Below, one piece after another: positions 26,315 through 38,364 of a stretch of 64,000 bases of DNA. Origin of the DNA: Nitrosomonas sp. Lineage in GTDB: Bacteria > Pseudomonadota > Gammaproteobacteria > Burkholderiales > Nitrosomonadaceae. Under the pieces are notes generated by a model that was given only the letters and a program-made list of their open reading frames with translations, had not been told where the DNA came from and did not search any database. Position 1 is the stretch's first letter. Every line of letters begins with the position of its first letter. A program made the position numbers and the translations under genes. Where the stretch lies: assembly GCA_021582655.1 (NCBI GenBank), contig CP091135.1, positions 1,214,657 to 1,278,656 of the forward strand, given 5' to 3'.

Positions 26315-26584
26315 ATGTCAGTCACAGTTGAGCAAAAAGCACAAATCGTGCGAGACTTTCAAAGAGCCGAAGGCGATACGGGCTCTCCAGAGGTACAAAT
26401 CGCCCTGCTAACCACCCGCATCAACGACCTCATCGGTCACTTCAAAACCCACGTCAAGGATCATCATTCCCGGCGTGGTTTGCTACGCATGGTTGGTCGC
26501 CGTCGCAAGCTGCTTGATTACCTTAAATCTCGCAATAGCGATACTTATCAGCAAATTATCGAGCGTCTCGGGTTACGCAAATAA
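26315..26584 (+). CDS. rpsO: Ribosomal protein S15
   Basis: 89 aa, the usual length. Binds 16S rRNA in the small-subunit platform. Motifs: [39 protein letters not shown] and [16 protein letters not shown]. The ATG at 26315 follows GGGAGATAT; a TTG-initiated extension at 26300 is not needed. It is followed by pnp after 134 bp, the same order as in many proteobacteria. Confidence 0.97.
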   Translation: MSVTVEQKAQIVRDFQRAEGDTGSPEVQIALLTTRINDLIGHFKTHVKDHHSRRGLLRMVGRRRKLLDYLKSRNSDTYQQIIERLGLRK

Positions 26585-26718
26585 TTTCATTTGCAAGCGC
26601 ATTACAATCGCTCAATTTCAGCTTGCAGTCGTAGCGCGCAACCGCGAACTGATTACTTCAATTTCAGCAGCAAATTAAAATCCGCAAGTATTCAACAAAA
26701 GGAAAAAAGGATTGTTAA

Positions 26719-28851
26719 TTGAAACCAATTAAAAAGAGTTTTACCTACGGACGCCATCAACTCACACTGGAAACCGGTGAAATCGCACGCCAATCACACG
26801 GCGCCGTCATGGTTACAATGGATGATACGGTAGTACTTGTTACCGTCGTCGGTGCAAAAAGCATCAAGCCAGGACAGGATTTCTTCCCGCTCACCGTCGA
26901 TTACCAGGAAAGATCGTATGCCGCCGGCAGAATTCCCGGCAGTTTTTTCAAGCGTGAAGGCCGCCCATCCGAAAAAGAAACACTCACCTCACGATTGATC
27001 GATCGTCCCATTCGCCCACTTTTTCCTGAAGGGTTTTATAACGAAGTACAAATCGTTGCAACCGTGTTGTCAGCAGACAATGAAATCGATCCCGACATTC
27101 CGTCGATTATCGGCACCTCCGCGGCACTGATTCTTTCTGGAATTCCGTTTGACGGCCCGCTGGGTGCTGCACGCGTCGGCTATATCGATAATGCGTATGT
27201 GTTGAATCCGACCACCTCCGAAATGAAAGACACACAGCTTAATCTCGTGGTCGCAGGAACGCAGCAGGCGGTTTTGATGGTCGAGTCCGATGCCATGGAG
27301 TTATCCGAAGAAATTATGCTGGGCGCCGTCGTTTATGGCCATGAGCAAATGCAAGTGGTTATCAATGCGATCAACGAATTCGCTGATGAAGCGGGTGTTA
27401 CCGCATGGGAATGGACTTCTCCGGAAAAAGATAGCGCATTCGAAGAAAAAATCGCCGCTATAACGGAAACCGATTTGCGGCAAGCATACAAAATCAAACA
27501 AAAGCAGACACGTTCTGAGACACTGGAAGCGATTCGGGAGCGCATAGCCGCTGAACTGGGCGTCGGAACCGAAGAAGGACCGGAATTGCAGAAATTCATG
27601 GAAGCTTTTTTTGCCATGGAATCCAAGATTGTCCGCACCCAGATCCTCGATGGCGAGCCTAGAATCGATGGACGCGGTACCCGTACCGTCAGGCCCATTA
27701 CAATCCGCAACGGTGTACTGCCACGCGCCCATGGTTCCGCGTTATTTACCCGCGGTGAAACTCAGGCACTGGCAGTCGCCACGCTTGGCACCGCGCGGGA
27801 TGAGCAAAAAATTGATTCTTTACAAGGTGATTATAACGAACGCTTTATGCTGCATTACAACATGCCGCCTTACGCCACCGGGGAAATCGGTCGCGTCGGC
27901 ACGCCGAAGCGGCGCGAAATCGGTCATGGCCGTCTGGCGAAGCGCGCATTGATTGCAGTGCTTCCCGCACCGGAAGAATTCGGTTATTCGCTGCGAGTGG
28001 TATCGGAAATTACCGAATCGAACGGCTCCAGTTCGATGGCCTCGGTTTGCGGCGGATGTCTTGCATTGATGGATGCAGGGGTGCCGTTGAAAGCACATGT
28101 CGCCGGTATCGCAATGGGATTGATCAAGGAAGGCAACCGTTTCGCTGTTCTGACCGACATCCTGGGCGATGAAGATCATTTAGGCGATATGGATTTCAAG
28201 GTGGCAGGTACTGAAAAAGGCATTACTGCATTGCAAATGGATATCAAAATCCAAGGCATTACTAAGGAAATCATGCATGCTGCGTTAATTCAGGCACACG
28301 AAGGACGCGTACATATTCTCCAAATCATGAAGCAAGCAATGCCGACGACACGCGAAGATATTTCCGTTCATGCACCGCGCATCATCAAGCTCAAAATCAA
28401 TCCTGAAAAAATCCGCGATGTCATCGGTAAAGGCGGAGCGGTCATTCGTGCACTTACCGAGGAAACCGGCACAACCATCGATATCACCGATGACGGCCAG
28501 GTAACCATCGCTTGTGTCAATCTCGAAGGTGGTGAACTGGCCAAGAAACGCATCGAAGATATCACCGCCGAAGTCGAAGTCGGAAAAATCTACGATGGCG
28601 TGGTACTCAAGCTGCTTGATTTTGGTGCTATCGTCAGTGTGCTGCCTGGAAAAGACGGATTATTGCATATTTCACAAATCGCCAATGAACGCGTCAACAA
28701 TGTTGCCGACCACTTGAGTGAAGGCCAACCGGTACGCGTCAAGGTACTGGAAGCGGATGATAAAGGCAGATTGCGCTTAAGTATGAAAGCACTGCTGGCG
28801 GATGAACCCGGATCCGGTACTCATACCCCTCCGGCCCAAGAGGAATCATAA
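26719..28851 (+). CDS. pnp: Polynucleotide phosphorylase
   Basis: 710 aa. A 3'-5' exoribonuclease using phosphate, and part of the RNA degradosome. Two RNase PH domains (first: [20 protein letters not shown]; second: [18 protein letters not shown]) flank an alpha-helical linker. A KH domain follows ([20 protein letters not shown]), then an S1 domain ([20 protein letters not shown]). The start is TTG at 26719 with AAGGAAAAAAGGA upstream, and the sequence [10 protein letters not shown] fits the family start. The 134-nt rpsO-pnp spacer has a TGCAAGC/GCTTGCA pair that could be part of an RNase III-type autoregulatory hairpin, as known for E. coli pnp; this is weak. Confidence 0.97.
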   Translation: MKPIKKSFTYGRHQLTLETGEIARQSHGAVMVTMDDTVVLVTVVGAKSIKPGQDFFPLTVDYQERSYAAGRIPGSFFKREGRPSEKETLTSRLIDRPIRPLFPEGFYNEVQIVATVLSADNEIDPDIPSIIGTSAALILSGIPFDGPLGAARVGYIDNAYVLNPTTSEMKDTQLNLVVAGTQQAVLMVESDAMELSEEIMLGAVVYGHEQMQVVINAINEFADEAGVTAWEWTSPEKDSAFEEKIAAITETDLRQAYKIKQKQTRSETLEAIRERIAAELGVGTEEGPELQKFMEAFFAMESKIVRTQILDGEPRIDGRGTRTVRPITIRNGVLPRAHGSALFTRGETQALAVATLGTARDEQKIDSLQGDYNERFMLHYNMPPYATGEIGRVGTPKRREIGHGRLAKRALIAVLPAPEEFGYSLRVVSEITESNGSSSMASVCGGCLALMDAGVPLKAHVAGIAMGLIKEGNRFAVLTDILGDEDHLGDMDFKVAGTEKGITALQMDIKIQGITKEIMHAALIQAHEGRVHILQIMKQAMPTTREDISVHAPRIIKLKINPEKIRDVIGKGGAVIRALTEETGTTIDITDDGQVTIACVNLEGGELAKKRIEDITAEVEVGKIYDGVVLKLLDFGAIVSVLPGKDGLLHISQIANERVNNVADHLSEGQPVRVKVLEADDKGRLRLSMKALLADEPGSGTHTPPAQEES

Positions 28852-28871
28852 CTGCCCTCCATTGACAACAC

Positions 28872-28911
28872 ATAATAAAAAACCTGTGTATATACACAGG
28901 TTTTTTATTAT
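28872..28911. terminator. Bidirectional terminator between pnp and dksA (40-bp palindrome)
   Basis: A perfect 40-bp palindrome is centred at 28891/28892. The core CCTGTGTATATACACAGG is flanked by A6 on the left and T6 on the right, then by matching ATAAT/ATTAT. The A and T runs give a U tract for transcription in either direction, so it serves both convergent genes pnp and dksA. Confidence 0.92.
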
Positions 28912-28932
28912 CAGATTATCAGCAAAATAAAT

Positions 28933-29361
28933 CTATTTCGCGACCTGCCTCTCTCGCATTTCATCCAGTGTTTTACAATCGATACACAATGTTGCGGTAG
29001 GGCGCGCTTCCAGGCGCTTGAGCCCGATCTCCACACCGCAACTGTCGCAATAACCATAATCACCTGAGTCAATTTTACCGATGATTTCATCGATTTTTTT
29101 GATCAGCTTTCGCTCGCGATCCCGGTTACGCAACTCGAGCGTCATATCAGATTCCTGACTGGCGCGATCATTCGGATCAGCAAAGACAGTCGCTTCATCC
29201 TGCATGGCATGAACCGCACGATCGATATCCTGCCCCAGTTCGGCTTTCATATCTTCTAAAATTTTACGAAAATGCGATAGCTGATTCAGGCTCATATATT
29301 CCTCGCCTGCTTTCGGTTCATAGGGAGTCACAACAAGCTTACTTTGCAGCTCTTTTGGCAT
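28933..29361 (-). CDS. dksA: RNA polymerase-binding transcription factor DksA
   Basis: 142 aa. Binds the RNA polymerase secondary channel and works with ppGpp in the stringent response. A coiled coil (FRKILEDMKAELGQDIDRAV) has the tip Asp-containing segment FADPNDRASQESD. The zinc finger is YCDSCGVEIGLKRLEARP followed by TLCIDC (C-x2-C-x17-C-x2-C). The gene lies convergent to pnp across a bidirectional terminator. Confidence 0.96.
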   Translation of the reverse strand: MPKELQSKLVVTPYEPKAGEEYMSLNQLSHFRKILEDMKAELGQDIDRAVHAMQDEATVFADPNDRASQESDMTLELRNRDRERKLIKKIDEIIGKIDSGDYGYCDSCGVEIGLKRLEARPTATLCIDCKTLDEMRERQVAK

Positions 29362-29452
29362 ATCAAGGCTCCTCTTCTTATTCAGATGGCAAACTAAAAT
29401 CGCACACTTGTATCAGAAAACCTGTTACAAAACAAGTCAATTATCAAGAAAT

Positions 29453-30565
29453 TTATTCTGAAAAGAAATCACGCGCCTTATCCATCCACGATTTAGCGCG
29501 CGGACTATGGCGTGAGCCGTCTTTCGAGCTGATCGTTTCGAGCTCTTCCAGCAATTCCTTTTGCCGTGGCGTCAGCTTGATCGGCGTCTCAATAACGACA
29601 TGGCACAATAGATCGCCTTTATCATGGCTGCGCACTCCTTTAATACCTTTGCCGCGCAAACGGAAAATCTTACCCGTCTGCGTTTCCGCCGGAACTTTGA
29701 TCTTCGCGTGACCGTCTAGTGTCGGCACTTCGATTTCTCCACCCAATGCAGCGGCAGTAAAACTGATCGGAATCTCACAATGCAAATGATCACCATCGCG
29801 GCGAAAAACGGAGTGTGTCGCCAAATGCACCACGACATAAAGATCACCAGGCGGCCCGCCATTGACTCCCGATTCCCCTTCTCCGGAAATGCGAATACGA
29901 TCACCATCGTCAACACCTTCCGGGATTTTTATATTGAGTGTCTTCTGCTGCCTGATTCGTCCAGCTCCCTGGCATGATGCACACGGATTGGCGATGACCT
30001 TGCCGCTTCCTTGGCATTTCGGGCAGGTTTGCTGAATCGAAAAAAAACCTTGCTGCATTCTCACTTGACCATGCCCGTTGCACGTTGCGCAAGCCTTCGG
30101 TGAAGTTCCAGGCTTGGAGCCGCTTCCCTGGCAGGCATCGCATTTTTCCATGGTAGGAATACGAATCTTGGTTTCGGTACCACGGGCGGCCTGCTCTAAT
30201 GTGATTTCAAGGTTATAGCGCAGATCAGCCCCTCGGTGCACATTAGAGCGCGTGCCTCGCCCGCCCCCGAAAATATCACCGAAGATATCACTGAATGCAT
30301 CGCTAAATCCTTGATGACCGCCTCTGTCAGCCGCATTGGGATCAACACCGGCATGACCGAATTGATCATAGGCGGCGCGTTTATTCGAATCCGCCAATAC
30401 TTCGTAAGCTTCCTTGGCTTCTTTGAACATCTCTTCCGATTTGACATCGCCGGCATTACGGTCAGGATGATATTTCATTGCCAATTTACGATAAGCTTTT
30501 TTGATTGTGGCTTCATCAGCGTCACGATTGACACCGAGTACTTGATAGTAGTCGCGCTTACTCAT
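29453..30565 (-). CDS. dnaJ: Chaperone DnaJ
   Basis: 370 aa. Co-chaperone stimulating DnaK ATPase. The J domain has the HPD motif ([14 protein letters not shown]). A Gly-rich region ([12 protein letters not shown]) follows, then four CxxCxGxG zinc repeats ([32 protein letters not shown]), and the C-terminal substrate-binding domain. It is third in the grpE-dnaK-dnaJ order, 132 bp after dnaK. Confidence 0.98.
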   Translation of the reverse strand: MSKRDYYQVLGVNRDADEATIKKAYRKLAMKYHPDRNAGDVKSEEMFKEAKEAYEVLADSNKRAAYDQFGHAGVDPNAADRGGHQGFSDAFSDIFGDIFGGGRGTRSNVHRGADLRYNLEITLEQAARGTETKIRIPTMEKCDACQGSGSKPGTSPKACATCNGHGQVRMQQGFFSIQQTCPKCQGSGKVIANPCASCQGAGRIRQQKTLNIKIPEGVDDGDRIRISGEGESGVNGGPPGDLYVVVHLATHSVFRRDGDHLHCEIPISFTAAALGGEIEVPTLDGHAKIKVPAETQTGKIFRLRGKGIKGVRSHDKGDLLCHVVIETPIKLTPRQKELLEELETISSKDGSRHSPRAKSWMDKARDFFSE

Positions 30566-30637
30566 ATCGAATCCTTGCTAGCGTGAAAATTTTTTACCTG
30601 ATTAACTGTGACAGTACTTCCGGAATAAACGCCAAAA

Positions 30638-30678
30638 CGCAGAGCGCGCGAAAGGATACACTTCCCCGCGGCTCTGCG
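30638..30678 (-). terminator. Intergenic hairpin between dnaK and dnaJ
   Basis: CGCAGAGC (30638-30645) and GCTCTGCG (30671-30678) form an 8-bp stem with further GC-rich loop pairing. On the minus strand TTTTGG follows. It could act as a partial terminator or mRNA stabiliser that lowers dnaJ output relative to dnaK. Confidence 0.4.
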
Positions 30679-30697
30679 CTCTACCGATCAACAATAA

Positions 30698-32635
30698 TTA
30701 TTTCTTATTCTTGACTTCCTCGAATTCCGCATCAACCACTTCACCCTCGACCGGCTTATCGCCGCGTGGTGCGGATGATTCTCCATCCGGCTTAGCATGT
30801 TGTTGATCCGGCTGCGCACTCTGCTGATACATCTTTTCTGCCAATTTATGCGCCGCTTCGGTCAATATTTGTGTTTTCGCATCAATCGTGTCTTTACTGT
30901 CGGATTTCAGCGCATCTTCCGCTTCTTTCAAAGCGGATTCTATTTTTGCTTTCTCATCGCCGCTCAATTGCTCACCGTGCTCTTTCAGCGATTTTTTTAC
31001 CGAATGAATCATTGCATCGCATTGATTGCGGCTCGTCACCAGTTCCATCGTTTTATGATCTTCTTCGGCGTGTGCTTCAGCATCTTTCACCATCCGCTCG
31101 ATTTCATCCTCGGACAAACCGGAACTGGCCTGGATCTTAATTTTATTTTCCTTGCCGGTGGCTTTATCTTTCGCCGATACATGCAAAATACCATTCGCGT
31201 CGATATCGAACATCACTTCGATCTGCGGCATACCGCGCGGTGCAGGCGGAATATCGCTCAAGTTGAATTGTCCCAGACTCTTGTTACCGGAAGCCATTTC
31301 ACGCTCCCCTTGCAATACGTGGATCGTCACCGCCGTTTGGCTATCTTCCGCGGTTGAAAACACTTGATGCGCCTTGGTCGGAATTGTGGTGTTTTTCTGG
31401 ATCAATTTGGTCATCACACCGCCCAGTGTTTCAATCCCCAACGATAACGGTGTTACGTCCAGCAGCAACACATCCTTGACATCGCCTTGCAGTACCCCAC
31501 CTTGAATCGCCGCACCAACGGCGACCGCCTCATCCGGGTTGACATCTTTACGCGGTTCTTTGCCAAAGATCTCACGTACCTTATCCTGTACTTTCGGCAT
31601 GCGGGTCTGACCGCCGACCAAAATTACGTCATCGATATCGGAAGCTGTCAAACCCGCATCCTTCAATGCCGTGCGGCAAGGCCCTGCGGTACGCTCGATC
31701 AAGCCTTCCACCAAGCTTTCCAGCTTCGCACGGGTAATTTTTACCGCCAAATGCTTCGGCCCGGATGCATCGGCTGTGATATACGGCAGATTCACTTCGG
31801 TTTGCTGACTGGAAGACAATTCGATTTTGGTCTTTTCCGCGGCGTCTTTCAAACGCTGCAATGCCAGCATATCTTTTTTCAAATCGATACCGGTTTCTTT
31901 CTTAAACTCGTCAACCAAATACTCGATAATGCGCGAATCGAAATCCTCGCCGCCCAGGAAGGTATCACCGTTGGTCGCCAATACTTCGAACTGATGCTCA
32001 CCTTCAACTTCGGCAATTTCGATGATCGAAATATCGAACGTACCGCCACCAAGATCATACACTGCGATTTTACGATCGCCCTCCTTCTTATCCAATCCAA
32101 ACGCTAAAGCGGCGGCAGTCGGCTCATTGATAATGCGCTTGACTTCCAAGCCGGCAATGCGCCCCGCATCCTTGGTTGCCTGACGCTGAGAATCGTTGAA
32201 ATAGGCCGGTACGGTGATCACCGCTTCGGTAATCGATTCGCCTAAGTAATCTTCGGCGGTTTTTTTCATTTTCATCAAAACCTGCGCAGAAACTTCCGGT
32301 GGCGCGATCTTTTTGCCACGCACTTCTACCCACGCATCATTGTTATCCGCACGAACAATGCTATAAGGCACCATTTTAATATCGCGCTGCACCATATCCT
32401 CATCAAAACGTCGTCCGATCAATCGCTTAACTGCGAATAAGGTATTTTCTGGATTGGTAATTGCCTGCCGTTTCGCCGATGCACCCACCAAAACTTCACT
32501 TTCGTCCGTATAAGCGACAATCGAAGGCGTGGTACGCGCACCTTCCGAATTTTCAATGACTTTGGGATTTCCACCCTCCATAACAGCCACACAGGAGTTG
32601 GTGGTACCTAAGTCAATACCGATGATTTTCGCCAT
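30698..32635 (-). CDS. dnaK: Chaperone DnaK (Hsp70)
   Basis: 645 aa. ATP-driven chaperone. Nucleotide-binding domain motifs: [56 protein letters not shown] and [16 protein letters not shown]. The interdomain linker [19 protein letters not shown] and the substrate-binding domain ([19 protein letters not shown]) follow. The acidic C-terminus [16 protein letters not shown] is typical. It lies 68 bp after grpE. Confidence 0.98.
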   Translation of the reverse strand: MAKIIGIDLGTTNSCVAVMEGGNPKVIENSEGARTTPSIVAYTDESEVLVGASAKRQAITNPENTLFAVKRLIGRRFDEDMVQRDIKMVPYSIVRADNNDAWVEVRGKKIAPPEVSAQVLMKMKKTAEDYLGESITEAVITVPAYFNDSQRQATKDAGRIAGLEVKRIINEPTAAALAFGLDKKEGDRKIAVYDLGGGTFDISIIEIAEVEGEHQFEVLATNGDTFLGGEDFDSRIIEYLVDEFKKETGIDLKKDMLALQRLKDAAEKTKIELSSSQQTEVNLPYITADASGPKHLAVKITRAKLESLVEGLIERTAGPCRTALKDAGLTASDIDDVILVGGQTRMPKVQDKVREIFGKEPRKDVNPDEAVAVGAAIQGGVLQGDVKDVLLLDVTPLSLGIETLGGVMTKLIQKNTTIPTKAHQVFSTAEDSQTAVTIHVLQGEREMASGNKSLGQFNLSDIPPAPRGMPQIEVMFDIDANGILHVSAKDKATGKENKIKIQASSGLSEDEIERMVKDAEAHAEEDHKTMELVTSRNQCDAMIHSVKKSLKEHGEQLSGDEKAKIESALKEAEDALKSDSKDTIDAKTQILTEAAHKLAEKMYQQSAQPDQQHAKPDGESSAPRGDKPVEGEVVDAEFEEVKNKK

Positions 32636-32703
32636 AATTAGATCCTTTTAAATAAAAATTCTGTTTTCAAGCTGACGGATAAATGGAGCCAGTCATGAAA
32701 AAT

Positions 32704-33282
32704 TCAAGCGCCTTGTGCTTTGGCCACGGATACTAAAGCCGGACGAATGATGCGCTCATTGAGCTTATAACCCTTTTGCATCACTTGTACGACAGTATTG
32801 GGTGCCTGATCCGATTCCAAGGTACACATAGCCTGGTGTTGATGAGGATCAAACTTCTCCCCTTTAGGGTCAATTGGTTTGATACCGAACTTGTCGAATA
32901 CGCCAAGTAATTGTTTTTGCGTGAGCTCCATACCGTTCTTGAAGCTTTCCACGTTGACATTTTCTACCGCCAGTGCGGCTTCCAAGCTATCCATAACCGT
33001 CAGTAGTTCAGTTGAAAAATTTTCGATGGCATATTTATGCGCATTGGCGATATCGATTTGCGCGCGCTTGCGAATATTTTCGGTCTCGGCTTTAGCACGC
33101 ATCCAACCATCATAATGTTCAGCCGCTTTACTCTCGGTCTGCTTGAGCAATTCTTCGAGATTAAGTTGCGCGGCTATCGGCTCACCGGTCTGTACCGTAG
33201 TATCACCGCTGACTCCCGCTATCTGACCAGCATCGGACGGATCGCTCCCCGGATTATTGGGTGAATTTTCTGGACTTTGCAT
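32704..33282 (-). CDS. grpE: Nucleotide exchange factor GrpE
   Basis: 192 aa. Releases ADP from DnaK. A long N-terminal low-complexity part precedes the coiled coil (EELLKQTESKAAEHYDGWMR, AKAETENIRKRAQIDIANAH). The beta domain has FDPHQHQAMCTLESDQAPN and NTVVQVMQKGYKLNERIIRP. Two ATGs are adjacent (33285, 33282); GAGGAG is 5 nt from the second and only 2 nt from the first, so 33282 is chosen. A sigma-32-like promoter precedes it. Confidence 0.96.
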   Translation of the reverse strand: MQSPENSPNNPGSDPSDAGQIAGVSGDTTVQTGEPIAAQLNLEELLKQTESKAAEHYDGWMRAKAETENIRKRAQIDIANAHKYAIENFSTELLTVMDSLEAALAVENVNVESFKNGMELTQKQLLGVFDKFGIKPIDPKGEKFDPHQHQAMCTLESDQAPNTVVQVMQKGYKLNERIIRPALVSVAKAQGA

Positions 33283-33309
33283 CATTTCTCCTCGTAATTA
33301 ATCTTCGCG

Positions 33310-33337
33310 TTATTGGGATTCATTCACCGATTTCAAG
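33310..33337 (-). promoter_or_regulatory. Heat-shock (sigma-32-like) promoter of grpE-dnaK-dnaJ
   Basis: On the minus strand CTTGAAA (33337-33331), a perfect -35 core for RpoH, is followed after about 13 bp by CCCAATAA (33317-33310). The latter resembles the CCCCATNT -10 element. Transcription would begin near 33303, about 20 nt before grpE. No CIRCE (HrcA) repeat was seen. Confidence 0.7.
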
Positions 33338-33405
33338 AGTAATCGCGAAAAATTTTTACACAGAATGAAGCCGGTATAATAAAAAACATATCTCTCAGAC
33401 AATCG

Positions 33406-34959
<1,554 letters not shown>

Positions 34960-34996
34960 TTACTTAAAATTTTCGATCTCTCACAGGCATATTTCA

Positions 34997-36394
34997 ATGT
35001 TTATCAGCGTCCTAGATCTTTTCAAAATCGGTATCGGCCCATCCAGCTCACACACCATGGGACCCATGGTTGCCGCAAAAGATTTTCGTGATCGCGTCGG
35101 TGCATTCGTTACCGGCCAACCGATACCGCCGTACTTGCAAGTCCGCTGCACATTGCGTGGATCACTGGCATTCACCGGTAAAGGTCATGCAACGGACCGT
35201 GCGGTTACATTGGGAATGCATGAACACACGCCACGGGGCTTGGCCGCGCTTGATGTCAATGCGTTGTTTCAGCAACTCTGGCAACAAACCACGTTTCACG
35301 TCGGCGGCAACATCGAAATTCATTTCAATCCACCCGAAGATATCATTTTTGACAAAGGCGATCCGCTGCCAGAGCATCCCAACGGTATGATTTTTCAATT
35401 GCTCGACGGCACCGGAAAAACATTGCTCACGGAAACTTATTTTTCAATCGGCGGCGGCTTCATTACCACGTTGGCGCAAATCGACCAACTGGTCGCACCG
35501 ATTAAAATGGAGACCACGCAAACCTGCGGCTTTCCGTTTGAAACCGCTAATCAGATGATGCAAATGTCGATCGACAGCGGTTTATCGGTTGCCGCAATGA
35601 AACGTAGTAACGAACAGGAACGTATCAGTGAAGGCACGTTGAATGAAGGGCTGGATGCAATCTGGGGTGCAATGCGCACTTGCCTGGAAAAGGGTTTAGC
35701 CGCGGAAGGCCGCTTGCCTGGCGGACTCAACATCAAACGGCGGGCGCACGCACTGTATCGGCAGTTACAGGAAAACCCGCAAAAAGCCAGCCTGAACGAC
35801 TGGCTATGCGCTTATGCGATGGCGGTCAACGAGGAAAATGCCGCCGGTCATCTCGTGGTTACCGCCCCCACCAACGGTGCGGCAGGCGTGATCCCTGCGG
35901 TGATTTATTACGCGGTGAAACATGAAGGCGCAACCCAAGAGCAGGTGCGCGATTTTCTGCTGGTCGCCGGCGCTATTGGTGGTTTGATCAAGCACAACAG
36001 CTCGATCTCCGGCGCCGAAGTCGGTTGCCAGGGCGAAGTCGGTTCCGCATCCGCGATGGCGGCAGCAGGTTTATGCGCCATCAAAGGTGGCGGCAGCGCG
36101 CAAATCGAAAATGCAGCTGAAATCGCACTGGAACATCATCTTGGAATGACTTGCGATCCGGTTGGCGGTTTAGTGCAAGTACCATGCATCGAGCGCAACG
36201 GATTCGGCGCGATCAAAGCGTATACCGCGGCATCACTGGCCATCCGCGGTGACGGTCAACATTTCATGTCGCTCGACAACTGCATCGCCGCCATGAAACA
36301 AACCGGATTGGAAATGTCAGTCAAATATAAGGAAACTTCACTGGGCGGGCTGGCTTCACTGCACGGCATGACGGTCAGCATCACGGAATGCTGA
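34997..36394 (+). CDS. sdaA: L-serine ammonia-lyase (iron-sulfur dependent)
   Basis: 465 aa. Deaminates L-serine to pyruvate. Begins MFISVLDLFKIGIGPSSSHT, the conserved N-terminus, so the ATG at 34997 is chosen over a longer frame from 34802. The catalytic domain holds VVTAPTNGAAGVIPAVIYY, HNSSISGAEVGCQGEVGSAS and the Cys-containing MTCDPVGGLVQVPCIERNG expected to bind the 4Fe-4S cluster. It is single-chain, as in E. coli SdaA. The gene is divergent from purB. Confidence 0.95.
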   Translation: MFISVLDLFKIGIGPSSSHTMGPMVAAKDFRDRVGAFVTGQPIPPYLQVRCTLRGSLAFTGKGHATDRAVTLGMHEHTPRGLAALDVNALFQQLWQQTTFHVGGNIEIHFNPPEDIIFDKGDPLPEHPNGMIFQLLDGTGKTLLTETYFSIGGGFITTLAQIDQLVAPIKMETTQTCGFPFETANQMMQMSIDSGLSVAAMKRSNEQERISEGTLNEGLDAIWGAMRTCLEKGLAAEGRLPGGLNIKRRAHALYRQLQENPQKASLNDWLCAYAMAVNEENAAGHLVVTAPTNGAAGVIPAVIYYAVKHEGATQEQVRDFLLVAGAIGGLIKHNSSISGAEVGCQGEVGSASAMAAAGLCAIKGGGSAQIENAAEIALEHHLGMTCDPVGGLVQVPCIERNGFGAIKAYTAASLAIRGDGQHFMSLDNCIAAMKQTGLEMSVKYKETSLGGLASLHGMTVSITEC

Positions 36395-36400
36395 GGGATT

Positions 36401-37753
36401 TTATTTCTCCCGCTGTAATTTTCCGATGACTTTACGTACACCGCGAACGATCATATATACTCCGAGAACAACAAAAGGAATCGCCATGCCCGTCAGTAAT
36501 TCCACATTGATATCGCTTCCGGCCGCTTTCAGCGCTTTCAAGCCGTAGCCGACGATACCCAGCAAATAATAACTCAGTACCACCACCGACAGGCCTTCGA
36601 CGGTTTCTTGCATCCGCAATTGCACATGCGCACGGTTATCCATTGATTTCAGCAAATCGCGAATCTGCGCTTCCATCGACAAATCCACCCGCGTACGCAA
36701 TAACGCCGATGCACGCCCCAAACGCATCGACAACGTTTCCAGCTTGGTGTGCACCAGCTCGCAGGTGCCCATCGCCGAGGATAAACGCTGAATCATAAAC
36801 TCCTGCAGCATTTGCAGGCCCTCAATTCGCTCCTCGCGTAGCTCGGCAATACGCAATTTCACGATATCATAATACGCCCGGGAAGCGTTAAAACGATGAC
36901 TGGTCAACGCGGACAAACGCTCGGCCTCCGCCGCCAGCCGGGTTAATTCGTCCAGCAAGCGCTGTTCGTCCTCGATGCAGGTCATCGCCACATGCCCGGC
37001 GGTCAACTCCGCCAAACGTTGATCGGCACGCGCCAATTGCGGAATGATTTTGCGTGTAACCGGAACCGGCAGCATCGCCAGCATACGGTAAGTCTCGATT
37101 TCCAACAGCCGTTCCACCAAACGTCCGACTTGACGGCTGCGCAGATTGTCATCGTGAATCAAGATCCGGCTGAAATTGTCATGGTGGATCTGCTGATCGC
37201 TCCAAACGCTCGCCGCGCCGCCCGCAACCTTGGAACCGATCACCGCACCGGATGCAAACAACTTGGACAACTCATGCAGACTGCGCATCGGACGGGCACG
37301 ATCTTCGAGCGCGATATGCGTCGCTACCAACAATTCACCCGGCAAACGCGCCAACCAATTCTGAGGTACAAAACTAACCGCCGGATGCATGAAAGGTGTT
37401 TCAAAAGGCTTGGTGCGATAAACGGTATAGGTCGAATATTCGGTATGCCGCTCCCAACGCAAGCGGAATTCGCCGAAATCGGCACTGAAATCGCTTTCAT
37501 GAGTATTAGGTGCATCAATCCCATAATGCTTGCACAATTCATCGATCAGCTGCCGCTCCTGATCCACCCAACCGCGCTCCGATAGCAGCACCAGATGAGA
37601 CAGCTCGAATGGTGGCGACAGCAGTTCATAAACGATGGAATTCAGCTCATCGTGCAACTCCTGCCTTTCCGGATGTTCGGTAATAGCAAGATGATGCGCC
37701 TGAGCAGAATTAGGTAAATTTCCATTTTCCGAGGATTCGATTACGGATTTCAT
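36401..37753 (-). CDS. DUF3422 family membrane protein
   Basis: 450 aa. Begins with a conserved soluble region (HDELNSIVYELLSPPFELSH, then HTEYSTYTVYRTKPFETPF). A long helical section includes coiled-coil-like stretches (LTRLAAEAERLSALTSHRF). Two C-terminal membrane segments are GLSVVVLSYYLLGIVGYGLK and LLTGMAIPFVVLGVYMIVRG. Function unknown; the architecture recalls CorA-like or mechanosensing helical bundles only in outline. It is convergent with sdaA, 6 bp apart. Confidence 0.88.
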   Translation of the reverse strand: MKSVIESSENGNLPNSAQAHHLAITEHPERQELHDELNSIVYELLSPPFELSHLVLLSERGWVDQERQLIDELCKHYGIDAPNTHESDFSADFGEFRLRWERHTEYSTYTVYRTKPFETPFMHPAVSFVPQNWLARLPGELLVATHIALEDRARPMRSLHELSKLFASGAVIGSKVAGGAASVWSDQQIHHDNFSRILIHDDNLRSRQVGRLVERLLEIETYRMLAMLPVPVTRKIIPQLARADQRLAELTAGHVAMTCIEDEQRLLDELTRLAAEAERLSALTSHRFNASRAYYDIVKLRIAELREERIEGLQMLQEFMIQRLSSAMGTCELVHTKLETLSMRLGRASALLRTRVDLSMEAQIRDLLKSMDNRAHVQLRMQETVEGLSVVVLSYYLLGIVGYGLKALKAAGSDINVELLTGMAIPFVVLGVYMIVRGVRKVIGKLQREK

Positions 37754-38187
37754 AACTGGCCTATGAAGTAGCGATGATGAAAAAATCAGCGCTCCCCAGT
37801 CCTATTGCGTTCCAAGCGTAATAACCGTGTTCGACGGTATCGACAAACCGACTCCGAACCCTTGCCCATTGGTTTTATGCTTGAAATACCACCGTGATCC
37901 CTGCCGCGCTGAATAGTATTGCAAGGTGCATAAGAATACCGGATATCCTGTGTTTACGCATCCACTCTGGCATACTGCACAACGCATCAAAGGCCTAAAA
38001 AGCCACAATGCTGCGAATGAAATAGTTTTGAAAAAAACTAAACCGGGGCGTCGCTCATGTGCAAGTCAATGAAATTTTAATTTTATTGCAGACCGGATAA
38101 ATCGCTTTTCACGGAATGGAAATGCACAAATCATGCAAGAAAAAGCATCGGCATGCTTGAGAGATCGTACATTTGTCGATACGGATA
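37754..38187. other. Gap upstream of DUF3422 with no supported gene
   Basis: About 430 bp. A 68-codon minus-strand ORF (37802-38008, ending GLSIPSNTVITLGTQ) has no recognised family and no clear ribosome-binding site; it may be the tail of a decayed gene. Nothing else stands out except AT-rich DNA near 38010-38090. Confidence 0.4.
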
Positions 38188-38316
38188 AAAAAACAACGCC
38201 CGATAGGGCGTTGTTCAATCTTAACATCAGGAAGATACGATTTTGAGTCTATCACGGCGGATGTGAAGTATTTGTGATAGCACATAGCCATTTGCCATTG
38301 AACATCCTGGCCATCT
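38188..38316 (-). ncRNA. Candidate small RNA, antisense-directed from the bioA upstream region
   Basis: A strong intrinsic terminator on the minus strand (38192-38215) has no gene upstream of it. Upstream on that strand lies a promoter-like pair, TTGCCT (38351-38346) and TATTCT (38327-38322), with an 18-bp spacer that predicts a start near 38315. The predicted RNA of about 128 nt has an internal hairpin, CTATCAC...GTGATAG, before the terminator stem. The overlapping 80-codon ORF (38109-38351) runs straight through the terminator, so it is unlikely to be the reason for it. Confidence 0.4.
38192..38215 (-). terminator. Orphan intrinsic terminator
   Basis: AACAACGCCC (38192-38201) and GGGCGTTGTT (38206-38215) make a perfect 10-bp stem with a 4-nt loop. 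On the minus strand the stem runs into a T-rich tract (GTTGTTTTTTTTATCC). It faces away from bioA and ends no annotated gene. Confidence 0.85.
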
Positions 38317-38364
38317 CGCTCAGAATAGATGCATTCGCTATAAACAGGCAATTTTTACAGAATC

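Noticed and set aside
37802..38008. 68-codon minus-strand ORF with CAVCQSGC at its start
   Set aside because: No recognised family, no ribosome-binding site and odd composition; kept only as a possible gene remnant in the gap description.
38109..38351. 80-codon minus-strand ORF upstream of bioA
   Set aside because: It runs through a strong intrinsic terminator on its own strand, and the sequence has no protein-family features.
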